Positions 24,331 through 35,021 are shown, counted from the stretch's first letter. The stretch: DNA of 64,000 nucleotides from JBIQKZ01 sp044464765 (GCA_044464765.1 JBIQKZ010000010.1:1-64000), one strand, 5' to 3'. The notes: generated by a model from the letters alone, not told the origin. Program-made: numbers and translations.

Positions 24331-25425
24331 ATGAGCACGAACACTGAGCAGGTCGGCGCAGCGCTGGCCGAGGTTATTGACCCCATTACCAATAAAAAAC
24401 TGGGCGCGCCGCTAATAAAAGACAGTGTACTGCGGTTAACGGAAAACGATCTAAACCTTACTTTAGCGCTTGGTTACCCTTTATACAATGGTAATCCACA
24501 ATTGCAGCAACGGATTGAAACTGCTTTGGCGCCCCTGGGCGTCCGGTTATCGAGCTTGACGTTCACGACAAATATTGCAACACATGCTGTGCAGCCCGGG
24601 CGCAAGCCGTTGGTGGGCGTGCGCAACATCATCGCCGTGGCCTCGGGCAAAGGTGGGGTCGGAAAAAGTACCACGTCGGTTAATGTGGCGCTGGCGCTAC
24701 GGGCCCAGGGCGCGCGCGTCGGCTTGCTGGACGCCGATATCTACGGCCCCAGCGTTCCCATCATGCTGGGCGTGACGGGCAAGCCCAAAAGCCTGGATGG
24801 CAAAACCATGGAGCCACTGGAAGGGCATGGCCTGAAGGCCAACTCCATTGGTTTTCTTATCGATGAAGACGCGCCTGCGATCTGGCGCGGGCCCATGGTC
24901 AGCCAGGCGCTGGAGCAATTGCTGAACCAGACCAACTGGGGCGAACTCGACTATCTGATCGTCGACATGCCTCCCGGAACCGGCGATATCGCCCTGACCC
25001 TGTCGCAAAAGGTGCCGCTGACCGGCGCCGTCATCGTCACCACCCCCCAAGACCTTGCGCTGGCCGATGCGCGTAAAGGGTTACGTATGTTTCAAAAAGT
25101 TGATGTTCCCGTGCTCGGAATCATCGAGAATATGTCCATGCATATTTGTTCCAACTGCGGGCATGCGGAACCGATTTTCGGTGAGCATGGCGGGCGGAAC
25201 ATGGCGGCCGAGTACAACTTGCCCTGGCTGGGCGCTTTGCCGCTGGCTCTCGATATTCGCACTCAAACCGACTCCGGCAGGCCCACCGTCATGGCAGACC
25301 CACAAGGCGCTTACGCCAACCTGTATCAAGAAATCGCTCATAAGATCGCGGCCCAGGTGGCCTCGCTGCCGCGCGATATGTCTGGCAAGATGCCGGGCGT
25401 TGTGGTGCGCAAGTCTGCCAGTTAA
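24331..25425 (+). CDS. apbC: Iron-sulfur cluster carrier protein Mrp/ApbC
   Basis: 364-residue P-loop ATPase that carries and transfers [4Fe-4S] clusters. An N-terminal MIP18-like domain (LAEVIDPITNKKLG...) precedes the deviant Walker A GKGGVGKST near 106-114, followed by LLDADIYGPSVPIMLG and DYLIVDMPPGTGDI. The CxxC of the cluster site is in HICSNCGHAE. The ATG at 24331 is favoured over the one at 24325 because AAAGG then has normal spacing. The stop overlaps the tamA start by one base. Confidence 0.93.
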   Translation: MSTNTEQVGAALAEVIDPITNKKLGAPLIKDSVLRLTENDLNLTLALGYPLYNGNPQLQQRIETALAPLGVRLSSLTFTTNIATHAVQPGRKPLVGVRNIIAVASGKGGVGKSTTSVNVALALRAQGARVGLLDADIYGPSVPIMLGVTGKPKSLDGKTMEPLEGHGLKANSIGFLIDEDAPAIWRGPMVSQALEQLLNQTNWGELDYLIVDMPPGTGDIALTLSQKVPLTGAVIVTTPQDLALADARKGLRMFQKVDVPVLGIIENMSMHICSNCGHAEPIFGEHGGRNMAAEYNLPWLGALPLALDIRTQTDSGRPTVMADPQGAYANLYQEIAHKIAAQVASLPRDMSGKMPGVVVRKSAS

Positions 25426-27206
25426 TGCGGATCGCCGTTGCGGTTTTGGCCTGCATATTGTGTCTGAAGGCTTACGCTCAGGCGGAGCCACAGACCGGGC
25501 CGCAGGTGATTATCGATCCGGGCGGTGTGCCGCCCCAGGCGCTGCAATCCATTATTGGCGCGGTCGATGTCATTACCCGCCTCGTCCAGGATCAGGATGG
25601 CGGGGAAATCTCGCGCTTGCGTCGTCGCGCGCGCGACGCCACGATGTCTGCCCTGGAAACCCAGGGCTATTTTTCTGCCAAGGTCGACCTGGAGGTCGGA
25701 CGGGATATCGGCGGCGAGACCTGGGACATTATTATCGATCCCGGCCCCCTTACGCGGGTCAACCGCGTCGACCTTGAGTTTTCGGGGCAGATCGCCACGC
25801 CGCAGTTTGCCGATCGGGTGCACCGCCTGAAAGAAGGCTGGCCGCTTACTAAGGACATGCCTTTCATCAACGAGCAGTGGCACGACGCCAAGGCCGAGCT
25901 GATCGATGGTATCAGCCGCAAGGATTTTTACCTTGCAAGGACGCAGGCTTCGCAAGCGACCGTCATGGCCGAAGACGCCCAGGCCGATTTGCGCGTGGCC
26001 GTGGACAGCGGCCCGGTGGTGCGCATGGGTGAACTGAAAGTCTACGGCTTGAAGCGGGTGCCGCAAACCTTGATCGAGCGTTACGTGCGCTATGAGCCCG
26101 GCGAACCCTACGACCAGGACAAGCTGGACGACTGGCAGCAGGCGCTGCAAAGCACCACCTTCTTTCGCGGCGCATTCGTGATGCTGGAAGACGACGCGGC
26201 CACCCGGGAAACCCGGCCCGATGGCGAGGTGGTGATGCCGCTTGCGGTGCGGGTAACCGAAGCGCCCGCAAAACGCCTCAGCGGATCGCTGGGGGTGGAT
26301 AGCGACAACGGTGTTCGCGTCGAGGGTTTGTATCGCCAGAATGTCGTGTTTGGCCAACCGGTCTGGATCGAAACAGGGGCCGGCGCCGACAAGAATCGGC
26401 AGCGCGCGTACTTCGATGTGCATTTGGCGCCCACAATCAACGGCTATCGCGATAGCTTTGGTGTGCTGGCCAGCCATTCCGACATCCAGGGTCTGGACAC
26501 CACCCGCTATGGCCTGGGCTGGAAACGCTCCCAGGCACGTAAGGCCGCCGGGGACAGTCGGGTGGAATATGAAACCCAATGGGGCCTTATTGCTGCGCAC
26601 GACCTGACCCGTATCGATGGCGCGGAGTCTTACCGCGTGCCGTCGCTGGTGGGAACCTGGCAGTGGCTGCGCAGGGATGTCAATGACAAGTATGATCCAC
26701 GCGAAGGCAACCTGATCGATTTCGGTTTAGGCGCCGGCGTTACGCTGGATCGTGGCGAGGGCTTTTATCGCTCCAGCGTGCGGGTTCAGCAGTGGTGGCC
26801 CATTGGTAAATGGGATGTGTTGACGATACGCGGCGAAGTGGGGAAAGTATGGTCTAAAACCGATCGCCTGCCCGAGGACTTTGGATACCGCATCGGGGGC
26901 GGCCGTACGATTCGAGGTTATAAGTACCAGAGCATTGGCGTGCACCGTGGCGATGCTGTGATTGGCGCGCCGGCGATGGCGGTCGCGAGTATCGAATACA
27001 CACGCTACTTTACCCAGCAGTTCGGCATGGCGGTTTTCGTCGATGTGGGGGACGCCGCTGAGTCGTTCGGCGCCATGGAGCCCTATTGGGGTTACGGTGT
27101 CGGGGGTCGTGTGCGTACACCGGCCGGCCCGTTTGGCCTTGACCTGGCTTATGGTCAGCGTGACCGCCGCCTGCGCATTCATTTTTCTCTGGGGATTGCG
27201 TTTTGA
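25425..27206 (+). CDS. tamA: Outer-membrane assembly factor TamA (BamA/Omp85 family)
   Basis: 593 residues, the usual TamA size. A signal peptide ends about residue 20 (AYAQA). Three POTRA-type periplasmic repeats cover roughly 30-275, and a C-terminal 16-strand Omp85 barrel contains the lid motif-like GGGRTIRGYKYQSIG and ends in FSLGIAF, the aromatic C-terminal signature read by the Bam machinery. TamA works with inner-membrane TamB to insert autotransporters and other outer-membrane proteins, or to move phospholipids. Its ATG overlaps the apbC stop, and its own stop overlaps the tamB start. Confidence 0.93.
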   Translation: MRIAVAVLACILCLKAYAQAEPQTGPQVIIDPGGVPPQALQSIIGAVDVITRLVQDQDGGEISRLRRRARDATMSALETQGYFSAKVDLEVGRDIGGETWDIIIDPGPLTRVNRVDLEFSGQIATPQFADRVHRLKEGWPLTKDMPFINEQWHDAKAELIDGISRKDFYLARTQASQATVMAEDAQADLRVAVDSGPVVRMGELKVYGLKRVPQTLIERYVRYEPGEPYDQDKLDDWQQALQSTTFFRGAFVMLEDDAATRETRPDGEVVMPLAVRVTEAPAKRLSGSLGVDSDNGVRVEGLYRQNVVFGQPVWIETGAGADKNRQRAYFDVHLAPTINGYRDSFGVLASHSDIQGLDTTRYGLGWKRSQARKAAGDSRVEYETQWGLIAAHDLTRIDGAESYRVPSLVGTWQWLRRDVNDKYDPREGNLIDFGLGAGVTLDRGEGFYRSSVRVQQWWPIGKWDVLTIRGEVGKVWSKTDRLPEDFGYRIGGGRTIRGYKYQSIGVHRGDAVIGAPAMAVASIEYTRYFTQQFGMAVFVDVGDAAESFGAMEPYWGYGVGGRVRTPAGPFGLDLAYGQRDRRLRIHFSLGIAF

Positions 27207-30200
27207 AGTGGCTGCTGCGCCTGTTGCGGCGTTTCCTGATCTGGCTGGGGCCGGCGCTGGTGCTATTGCTGGCCGTGATCCTGGGCTTTGCTGCCTGGGT
27301 CGTGGCCAGCGAACCGGGAACGCGCTGGGCGCTTGGCACGGCTGTGCATTATGCGAAAGGGTCAGTGGGCGGAATCGAGGGGTCTCTTTGGCATGGCCTG
27401 AAAATAGGCAATCTAAGCATTGACGTCCCGAATGCCTCGATACGGATTCACGACCTTGAGCTGGAGGTCGAATGGCGCGAGTTGCTGGACCGGCGGCTGC
27501 ATGCACGCACACTGTCGGCGGGTCTGCTCGATATCGACATTCTGCGTCCCGACCAGGAGCCCGAGGACGACGCGCCGTTTTCATTGCCGGCCCTGCCGGT
27601 GCGAGTGGCGCTTGACCGTTTCTACGTCGGCGAGCTTGGCATGAAGATCGACGGCGAACCCTTGCTGCTAAATGTGCAGAACCTGGAAACGTCCCTGGCC
27701 ATTACCGAGAACCAGGCCCAGTTGTTGTTCAGGAGCCTGCATTTGGGGCACGACCAGATAGACGCTGATATCGAAGGCGAGTTGCGGCTGGAGGCCCTGG
27801 AGGCGCCATGGCCCTTGAAGGTGCATCTACAGACCCAGGCGCATTCCAGCACACCCGATTCACCCTTATGCCTGCGGCACTTCCTTCCCGATCTGCCGAC
27901 CGTGGCAGCAGTGGCGGGCAGCACAGAGGCGGAGCCTTCGGACCATCCCCTGACCGAGATCAGCGAGCTGAGCGCGGCCTGCGCCCTGGATGTCGACGTG
28001 TTGATGCACGGCACGCTGGACGATCTGGACGTGGCGGTGAAGGGGGATGGCCAGGACGTGGACTTCAGCGCGAACGCAAAGTTGGCGCCGCAGGCAGGAT
28101 TCATCGTGCGTCAGGCGGATCTCGATGTACGCCTGGCGGATGGTTCTTCGCTGACGGGCAATCTGAACTGGAGCCTTTTGGAAGAAGGCGCGGGGGTTTA
28201 CGATCATGTGGTTGGCAGCCTACAGGCTGATCGCCTGAACCTGCGGCTGGCGGCGGGCGACGCCCTGCCACCCGGCGCGGTGACGGCCGGGGTGGATTTC
28301 GACGCGCGTTTGCGGGACCACCGTGATTTGATCGCCGCGCGTATCGACGTAACGATTGATCCCGCCTCGCGCTGGAACCAGCACGAGGCGTCGGGCACGC
28401 TGCATGTGCAGATCGACAACACGCTGGCGGCCACGCACAGCACCGCGCCGGGCGCCGTGTCGAGTCACGCGTCCGTGGGTGCGGATGCCTACGTGCTCGC
28501 CGATTCACCAGCTGCTGCGCCGCCTCTCTGGCAGGGCTTGCGCTTGAGCCGTCTGGATACCGACATCCGTATTGGCAACGCGCACCTAAAGACCCAAGGC
28601 TCCCTCGGGGTTTCCGACAGCAAGCTCCAGATCGATGTGAGCGCGGCGCGGCTGGCCGATCTGTGGCCGGACACGCCGGGCGGGGTGGCGCTGGCGGCGC
28701 AGCTCGAGGGCTCGCTGGCCAAGCATCGCGTGGAGCTCAAAGGCAACGTTGTTCCCGATGTCGAAGCACCGAAAGACCAGGCGGGTTTGGGTAAGGCGCC
28801 GATCGACATGCATATCGCGTTGGCAGGCGGGTGGGAAGACGAACCGGGCATTCAGCCCGGCGTTTGGTCGGGCGCCGTATCCACCTTGCAGGCCACGCAT
28901 GCCGCCCTGGGTCTGGACCTGCAAAGGCCCGTTTCGCTGACGGTGACGCCGCAGGCCATTCAACCCGCCTGGCAGTGGCAGGTGGGCGAGACGGCCCTGG
29001 CGGTTAAGTTGTCTGCACGCGAAAGCACGGTCATTCGACATGACGGCTCGCGTGGCGGCCAGGGGCGTTGGCAGACGCAGGGCCGAATAGAAAAAATGGT
29101 GGTTTCAGCCCAAACCATTGGCGACCTGAAGGCCTTGGTGGCAAGCGTCGAGGGCCGTCCAGCGGATCGAGGGCGGGTCACCATCGCCAACGAGACGGCA
29201 AATGCCGACGTAGAAATTGTTTTCGCCGCCGATTGGAAGCTGGCATTCGACCGCGCGCTGTCCGGCGATGTGAATGTTAAGCGCTTGTCGGGTGACTTTA
29301 TTGTGCCCGCCGAGCCGTCTTTCCCGCTTGGATTGGAAACCATGGATGTGCATATTGCCGCACGGCCTGCCGATCAGGGAAGCAGTCGCGTGACGGCTGA
29401 GTTGACCGTGGCGACCAAAGAGATGGGCCGCGCCACTGCCAAGGCCTCGACATTGCTGCATGCAAGCCCGGAAGGGGGCTTCGACGTGCGCGATAGCGAC
29501 GTTAAAACAGTGGAGGTGCATGCGGATATCGGGAATCTGGCCTGGCTGAGCCTGTTTGTGGGCGACGCGATGGACATCGGCGGTTCATTGCATGCCGACG
29601 TTAGCGCGCGCAGCCGGCCGGACGGCACGTGGGCCACCTCCGGCACGGTCACAGGCGAGCAGATTCGCGTGGTTCGCGTCGATGACGGGGTTCGCTTGCT
29701 GGATGGCGAGCTAAGAGGCCATTTCGAGAACGATCAGTTCATTCTGGATCGACTGTACTTTCCGGCCCGGCTGAGGGTGACGCCACAGGAATGGCGCACG
29801 GCTGAGTGGGTGTCCGAGAACCCGGACGCCAAGGATGGCGGCCTGACACTGACGGGCAGTTGGAGCCTGTACGAATCCACCGGGTTGATCAACATCGACC
29901 TGTATCGCTATCCCCTGCTTCAGCGCTCCGACCGTTACGCGATGGTGACGGGCAAGCTGGCGGTGGACGCGCCGGGCGAGAAATTCGCCATTTCCGGAAA
30001 CATCATGGTGGATGCGGGATGGGTCGATATGGACATGCTGGCCAGCGTGCCCAGCCTGGATAGTGATGTGGTCGTTATCCGGGCGGGGGAAACGGTGGGC
30101 CAGGCCAGTGCGCCCGTGGACATAGAACTGGATATCATCGTCGATCTGGGACCGCGTTTCTACATTACCGGCTATGGTGTCAACTCCGGCCTGGTCGGGC

Positions 30201-30871
30201 AAATGCGCATCATGATGTCCGGGGGGCGATTAACGGCCGAGGGCGCGCTGCGTACTCGTGGCGGGGCGATTGAAATCTATGGGCAACGTTTGCAGCTTAG
30301 GCGCGGAACCATTACGTTTCAGGGTGATATCACCAATCCGGTGCTCAATATCGAGGCCTTGCGCACCGGGCTGGCCGTGGAGGCCGGCGTGAGGGTGGCG
30401 GGTACGGCCAAACGGCCCCGCATCGATCTGGTATCTTATCCCGATGTCAGTGATGTGCAGAAGCTGTCCTGGCTATTGCTGGGCCGGGGGCCGGATGATT
30501 CCGGCGGCGACGCCGCGCTGCTGTTTTCGGTGGGAACCTCGTTTCTTGCCGGCGGCGAACCCTTCTATCGTAAGTTCGGCATCGATGAACTCAGTCTGCG
30601 CTCAGGTGAGCTGGGCAGTACAGGCAGCTTGCTGCCGGTGGAAAGCGTGGTGCGTGATCTGGACAGCGGCACCAGCGATATCGAACGCCGATTCCTGGTG
30701 GCCAGCAAGAATATCGCGGCGGGCTTTACGCTTAGCCTCGAGCAGGCATTGTCAGACACGGGCACCGTGGGTCGCATCAGTTACCGCCTGGCGCGCGGTC
30801 TGAGCGCCGAATTGAGTGTCGGCACAGTGAATGGAATTGCACTGATTTACCGGACCATTTTCACCGATTAA
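27203..30871 (+). CDS. tamB: Translocation and assembly module protein TamB
   Basis: 1222 residues, close to the E. coli TamB length. A single N-terminal membrane helix (about 8-34) is followed by a very long beta-rich periplasmic region (AsmA/TamB-type hydrophobic groove). The conserved DUF490 C-terminal domain follows: LSWLLLGRGPDDSGGDAALL near 1090, and RISYRLARGLSAELSVGTVN at the end. The start is a TTG overlapping the tamA TGA (TTGA), so translation probably depends on tamA. It forms an envelope-spanning complex with TamA. Confidence 0.93.
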   Translation: MKWLLRLLRRFLIWLGPALVLLLAVILGFAAWVVASEPGTRWALGTAVHYAKGSVGGIEGSLWHGLKIGNLSIDVPNASIRIHDLELEVEWRELLDRRLHARTLSAGLLDIDILRPDQEPEDDAPFSLPALPVRVALDRFYVGELGMKIDGEPLLLNVQNLETSLAITENQAQLLFRSLHLGHDQIDADIEGELRLEALEAPWPLKVHLQTQAHSSTPDSPLCLRHFLPDLPTVAAVAGSTEAEPSDHPLTEISELSAACALDVDVLMHGTLDDLDVAVKGDGQDVDFSANAKLAPQAGFIVRQADLDVRLADGSSLTGNLNWSLLEEGAGVYDHVVGSLQADRLNLRLAAGDALPPGAVTAGVDFDARLRDHRDLIAARIDVTIDPASRWNQHEASGTLHVQIDNTLAATHSTAPGAVSSHASVGADAYVLADSPAAAPPLWQGLRLSRLDTDIRIGNAHLKTQGSLGVSDSKLQIDVSAARLADLWPDTPGGVALAAQLEGSLAKHRVELKGNVVPDVEAPKDQAGLGKAPIDMHIALAGGWEDEPGIQPGVWSGAVSTLQATHAALGLDLQRPVSLTVTPQAIQPAWQWQVGETALAVKLSARESTVIRHDGSRGGQGRWQTQGRIEKMVVSAQTIGDLKALVASVEGRPADRGRVTIANETANADVEIVFAADWKLAFDRALSGDVNVKRLSGDFIVPAEPSFPLGLETMDVHIAARPADQGSSRVTAELTVATKEMGRATAKASTLLHASPEGGFDVRDSDVKTVEVHADIGNLAWLSLFVGDAMDIGGSLHADVSARSRPDGTWATSGTVTGEQIRVVRVDDGVRLLDGELRGHFENDQFILDRLYFPARLRVTPQEWRTAEWVSENPDAKDGGLTLTGSWSLYESTGLINIDLYRYPLLQRSDRYAMVTGKLAVDAPGEKFAISGNIMVDAGWVDMDMLASVPSLDSDVVVIRAGETVGQASAPVDIELDIIVDLGPRFYITGYGVNSGLVGQMRIMMSGGRLTAEGALRTRGGAIEIYGQRLQLRRGTITFQGDITNPVLNIEALRTGLAVEAGVRVAGTAKRPRIDLVSYPDVSDVQKLSWLLLGRGPDDSGGDAALLFSVGTSFLAGGEPFYRKFGIDELSLRSGELGSTGSLLPVESVVRDLDSGTSDIERRFLVASKNIAAGFTLSLEQALSDTGTVGRISYRLARGLSAELSVGTVNGIALIYRTIFTD

Positions 30872-30946
30872 GCGACGCCTGCGGGAAAGGCATACATTCG
30901 TCATGGGTAAGCGATAAAATAGGCGCCCATTGAACAGGGTTAGGCT

Positions 30947-31516
30947 ATGACAATCAAAAGTGATCGTTGGATTCGGCGGATCGCCGAGGCGCAGGGCATG
31001 ATAGAGCCATTCGAGCCGGGCCAGGTGCGTACCGGCCCCGATGGGGGCCGCATCGTCAGCTACGGCACCAGCAGTTACGGCTACGACGTGCGTTGCGCCG
31101 ACGAATTCAAGATATTCACCAATATCAATTCCACCATCGTCGACCCCAAGGCCTTCGACGAGAAGTCTTTTGTGGATTTCAAGGGCGATGTATGCATTAT
31201 TCCGCCCAACTCCTTTGCGCTGGCGCGCACGGTGGAATATTTTCGTATCCCTCGCAGCGTCCTGACGGTCTGCCTGGGGAAGAGCACCTATGCTCGTTGC
31301 GGCATCATCGTCAATGTCACGCCGCTTGAGCCCGAGTGGGAAGGCCATGTGACACTGGAGTTTTCCAACACCACGCCGCTGCCGGCCAAAATCTATGCCG
31401 GCGAGGGGTGTGCCCAAATGTTGTTTTTTGAGAGCGACGAGGTCTGCGAAACCTCGTATCGCGATCGTGGCGGTAAATATCAGGGTCAGCAAGGCGTGAC
31501 CCTACCCCGCACCTAG
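30947..31516 (+). CDS. dcd: dCTP deaminase Dcd
   Basis: 189-residue trimeric dUTPase-fold enzyme that deaminates dCTP to dUTP for thymidylate synthesis. Seen: SYGTSSYGYDVRCADEF, CLGKSTYARCGIIVNVTPLE, and EGHVTLEFSNTTPLPA containing the catalytic Glu, then YAGEGCAQMLFFE. The length is normal. It shares a functional theme with folA/thyA about 4.5 kb away. The following decarboxylase gene begins 12 bases after the stop. Confidence 0.96.
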   Translation: MTIKSDRWIRRIAEAQGMIEPFEPGQVRTGPDGGRIVSYGTSSYGYDVRCADEFKIFTNINSTIVDPKAFDEKSFVDFKGDVCIIPPNSFALARTVEYFRIPRSVLTVCLGKSTYARCGIIVNVTPLEPEWEGHVTLEFSNTTPLPAKIYAGEGCAQMLFFESDEVCETSYRDRGGKYQGQQGVTLPRT

Positions 31517-31528
31517 GGAGTTATCCGC

Positions 31529-33790
31529 ATGAAATTTCGTTTTCCCATTGTCATTATCGATGAAGATTACCGTTCCGAGAACGCGTCCGGATTCGGGATT
31601 CGTGCGCTGGCCACAGCGTTGCAGGCCGAAGGTGTCGAGGTTTTGGGGGTGACCAGCTATGGCGATCTCAGTTCCTTCGCTCAGCAGCAAAGCCGCGCCA
31701 GTGCATTCATCTTGTCGATCGACGATGAGGAGTTCGACGTCGACTCGCCTGAAGATGTGGCCAATGCCATCAAGAACTTGCGCTCTTTTATCGGCGAATT
31801 GCGGTTTCGCAATGAAGAGATTCCCATTTATCTCTATGGTGAAACGCGTACGTCGCAGCATATTCCCAATGATATCCTGCGCGAGTTGCACGGCTTCATT
31901 CATATGTTCGAGGATACGCCCGAATTTGTCGCGCGGCATATTATCCGCGAAGCGCGTGCCTATCTCGATGGGTTGGCGCCGCCGTTTTTCCGCGAATTGG
32001 TCAAGTATGCCTCGGACGGCTCATACTCCTGGCATTGTCCAGGGCACTCGGGCGGCGTGGCATTCCTGAAGAGCCCTGTGGGGCAGATGTTTCACCAGTT
32101 CTTTGGCGAAAACATGTTGCGCGCCGATGTCTGTAATGCGGTGGACGAACTTGGGCAGTTGCTCGACCATACCGGTCCTGTGGCCGAGTCCGAGCTGAAC
32201 GCGGCGCGTATTTTCAATGCCGATCACTGCTTCTTCGTGACCAATGGCACGTCGACGTCCAACAAGATTGTGTGGCATGCGCACGTGGCCGCCGACGATG
32301 TGGTGGTGGTCGACCGCAATTGCCACAAGTCCATCCTGCATGCGATCACCATGACGGGGGCCATCCCGGTGTTTTTGCGCCCCACGCGCAACCACCTGGG
32401 AATTATCGGGCCGATTCCGCTCGAAGAGTTCGAGCCTGACAACATCCAGAAGAAAATCGAGGCCAACCCCTTCGCGCGCAATCTGAAAGACAAGCGGCCG
32501 CGCATCATGACGCTGACGCAAAGCACCTATGACGGTGTCAGCTACAACGTCGAGATGATCAAGGAAAAGCTGGGCTCCGAGGTCGACACCCTGCATTTCG
32601 ATGAAGCCTGGATACCGCACGCGGCCTTCCACGATTTCTACAAGGACATGCACGCCATCGGCAAGAACCGCCCGCGCAGCGAGAATGCCATGGTGTTTGC
32701 CACGCACTCCATTCACAAGCTTCTGGCGGGGCTGTCGCAGGCGTCCCAGATTACCGTGCAAGATTCCAAGACACGGCAACTGGATCGCAATGTGTTCAAT
32801 GAAGCGTATCTCATGCACACATCCACCTCGCCGCAGTACGCGATTATTGCGTCTTGCGACGTGGCTGCTGCCATGATGGAGCCCCCGGGCGGTACGGCGC
32901 TGGTAGAGGAAAGCATTAGCGAAGCGCTTGATTTTCGCCGCGCCATGCGCAAGGTCGAATCAGAGTACGGCAAGAATGATTGGTGGTTCAAGGTCTGGGG
33001 GCCTAATCGCCTGGTGGCCGACGGAATTGGCGAGCGCGAGGACTGGCTGCTGAAGGCCGATGACGAATGGCATGGTTTCGGGCCGTTGGCTGAAGGCTTC
33101 AACATGCTGGATCCCATCAAGGCAACCATTGTCACCCCGGGGCTGGATATCTCGGGCACCTTTGCCGACACGGGCATCCCCGCCGCTCTGGTGTCCAAGT
33201 ACTTGGCCGAGCACGGGGTGGTGATCGAGAAAACCGGGTTGTATTCCTTCTTCATCATGTTCACTATCGGCATCACCAAGGGCCGCTGGAACACGTTGTT
33301 GACGGCGCTGCAGCAGTTCAAGGACGACTACGATCGCAACCATCCCATGTGGCGCATCTTGCCCGACTTCTGCAAAGAGCACCCGCGCTACGAGAAAATG
33401 GGTTTGCGCGATTTGTGCCAGCAGATTCACGAGGCTTACCGTGCTCACGATGTGGCGCGGCTAACGACGGAAATGTATCTTAGCGACATGGTGCCGGCGA
33501 TGAAACCCTCGGATGCCTATGCCAAGATGGCGCACCGCGAAATCGAGCGCGTGCTGGTCGATGAACTCGAAGGGCGCGTGACCGGCGTGCTGCTTACGCC
33601 GTATCCGCCGGGCATTCCCTTGTTGATTCCAGGCGAACGCTTCAATAGCCGTATCGTGCATTACCTTCGGTTCGTGCGCGAGTTCAATCAACGCTTCCCG
33701 GGTTTCGAAACCTATGTGCATGGCCTGGCGGAAGACGTCGACAAGGACGGTTTGCCGCGGTTGTATGTAGATTGCATACGCGAAGACTAA
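31529..33790 (+). CDS. AdiA-like arginine/lysine/ornithine decarboxylase
   Basis: 753 residues, with an N-terminal receiver-like wing domain, a PLP-dependent fold-type I core and a C-terminal domain. The PLP lysine is K397 in ATHSIHKLLAGLSQAS; other conserved segments are SWHCPGHSGGVAF, TNGTSTSNKIV and TLHFDEAWIPHAAF. Length and core resemble E. coli AdiA (arginine to agmatine) more than LdcC or SpeC, but substrate cannot be fixed by eye. The gene is adjacent to dcd with 12 bases between them, so it is probably expressed from that operon rather than acid-induced alone. Confidence 0.85.
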   Translation: MKFRFPIVIIDEDYRSENASGFGIRALATALQAEGVEVLGVTSYGDLSSFAQQQSRASAFILSIDDEEFDVDSPEDVANAIKNLRSFIGELRFRNEEIPIYLYGETRTSQHIPNDILRELHGFIHMFEDTPEFVARHIIREARAYLDGLAPPFFRELVKYASDGSYSWHCPGHSGGVAFLKSPVGQMFHQFFGENMLRADVCNAVDELGQLLDHTGPVAESELNAARIFNADHCFFVTNGTSTSNKIVWHAHVAADDVVVVDRNCHKSILHAITMTGAIPVFLRPTRNHLGIIGPIPLEEFEPDNIQKKIEANPFARNLKDKRPRIMTLTQSTYDGVSYNVEMIKEKLGSEVDTLHFDEAWIPHAAFHDFYKDMHAIGKNRPRSENAMVFATHSIHKLLAGLSQASQITVQDSKTRQLDRNVFNEAYLMHTSTSPQYAIIASCDVAAAMMEPPGGTALVEESISEALDFRRAMRKVESEYGKNDWWFKVWGPNRLVADGIGEREDWLLKADDEWHGFGPLAEGFNMLDPIKATIVTPGLDISGTFADTGIPAALVSKYLAEHGVVIEKTGLYSFFIMFTIGITKGRWNTLLTALQQFKDDYDRNHPMWRILPDFCKEHPRYEKMGLRDLCQQIHEAYRAHDVARLTTEMYLSDMVPAMKPSDAYAKMAHREIERVLVDELEGRVTGVLLTPYPPGIPLLIPGERFNSRIVHYLRFVREFNQRFPGFETYVHGLAEDVDKDGLPRLYVDCIRED

Positions 33791-33794
33791 GTCG

Positions 33795-35021
33795 GTGGCC
33801 AGTGAATACGATGTCGCGGTAGTTGGCGCGGGCGCGGCCGGCATGATGGCGGCGTCGGTGGCCGGCCAGCGCGGGCTGAGCGTCGTGCTGATTGACCATG
33901 CGCAACGATTGGCCGAGAAGATCCGCATCTCGGGGGGCGGGCGCTGTAACTTCACCAACCTGGGAACCACGCCCGCAAACTTCATTTCGCAGAACCCGAA
34001 CTTCTGCCGCTCGGCCCTGGCAGCCTATACGCCGGCCGATTTTATTGCGATGGTCGATCGCTATCGTATTGCCTGGCACGAGAAACATCGTGGACAGCTC
34101 TTTTGCGATGGCAGCAGCGAAGAGATCATCGATCTGCTTAAACAGGAATGCGACCGGGGCAGGGTGGCCTGGCGCATGCCGTGTGCGGTGCATGGCATTG
34201 CAGGGCAGGATAACGGTTTTGTGCTGCAAACAGAGTCAGAGGCAGTGCGGGCACGCCAGGTGGTGCTGGCTACGGGCGGCATGGCAATCCCACAATTGGG
34301 CGCGACTGATTTCGCGCTCAAGGTGGCCCGGCAGTTTGGGCTGAAGGTTGTGGAGCCCCGGCCCGCGCTGGTCCCGCTGACCTTTGACGGTGAGTTCTGG
34401 AAACCTTACAGCGCGCTTAGCGGGGTGGCGCTGGAAGCAACGGTTGCGTGCGGACAGGGCAAGCAACGCACCCGCTTCCTGGAAGACCTGCTGTTCACTC
34501 ATAAGGGCTTGTCGGGCCCCGCCATATTGCAGATTTCTTCGTTCTGGAACCCGGGCGAATCCATTTCTCTTGACCTGGCCCCGGGACAGAACCTGGAACG
34601 TGAAATGCTGGACGCCAAGCCCGGAAGCCGTCGGCAACTGGGCTCGGTGCTTGCGGGCTTGTGGCCCAAGCGGCTGGCGGAGCAATGGCTAAGCCATGCA
34701 CAGGGCCTCGCATCCACTCACGACAGCCTTGCGGTCATGCGTTTGGCCGATGCCCCCGACAAGCTCTTGCGTCGGCTGGCGCAACGCATACACGATTGGA
34801 CGCTTATTCCCACAGGGACGGCGGGGTATAAAAAGGCCGAGGTCATGCGAGGGGGTGTGGACACCCGCGGGCTGGATCAGAAATCCCTGCAAGCCAAGGC
34901 GGTGCCGGGCCTGTATTTTATTGGCGAGGCGGTAGATGTCACCGGCTGGCTGGGGGGCTACAATTTTCAGTGGGCTTGGGCGTCCGGCGCGGCATGCGGG
35001 CGGGCGCTTCAACCCAGGTAA
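33795..35021 (+). CDS. NAD(P)/FAD-dependent oxidoreductase, HI0933/YhiN family
   Basis: 408 residues with an N-terminal dinucleotide-binding fold (VAVVGAGAAGMMAASVAGQR) and the family-specific LAEKIRISGGGRCNFTN. The C-terminal FAD site is EVMRGGVDTRGLDQKSLQ, then GLYFIGEAVDVTGWLGGYNF. HI0933-type flavoproteins have no agreed physiological role. Start is a GTG 4 bases after the previous stop, suggesting translational coupling. Confidence 0.87.
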   Translation: MASEYDVAVVGAGAAGMMAASVAGQRGLSVVLIDHAQRLAEKIRISGGGRCNFTNLGTTPANFISQNPNFCRSALAAYTPADFIAMVDRYRIAWHEKHRGQLFCDGSSEEIIDLLKQECDRGRVAWRMPCAVHGIAGQDNGFVLQTESEAVRARQVVLATGGMAIPQLGATDFALKVARQFGLKVVEPRPALVPLTFDGEFWKPYSALSGVALEATVACGQGKQRTRFLEDLLFTHKGLSGPAILQISSFWNPGESISLDLAPGQNLEREMLDAKPGSRRQLGSVLAGLWPKRLAEQWLSHAQGLASTHDSLAVMRLADAPDKLLRRLAQRIHDWTLIPTGTAGYKKAEVMRGGVDTRGLDQKSLQAKAVPGLYFIGEAVDVTGWLGGYNFQWAWASGAACGRALQPR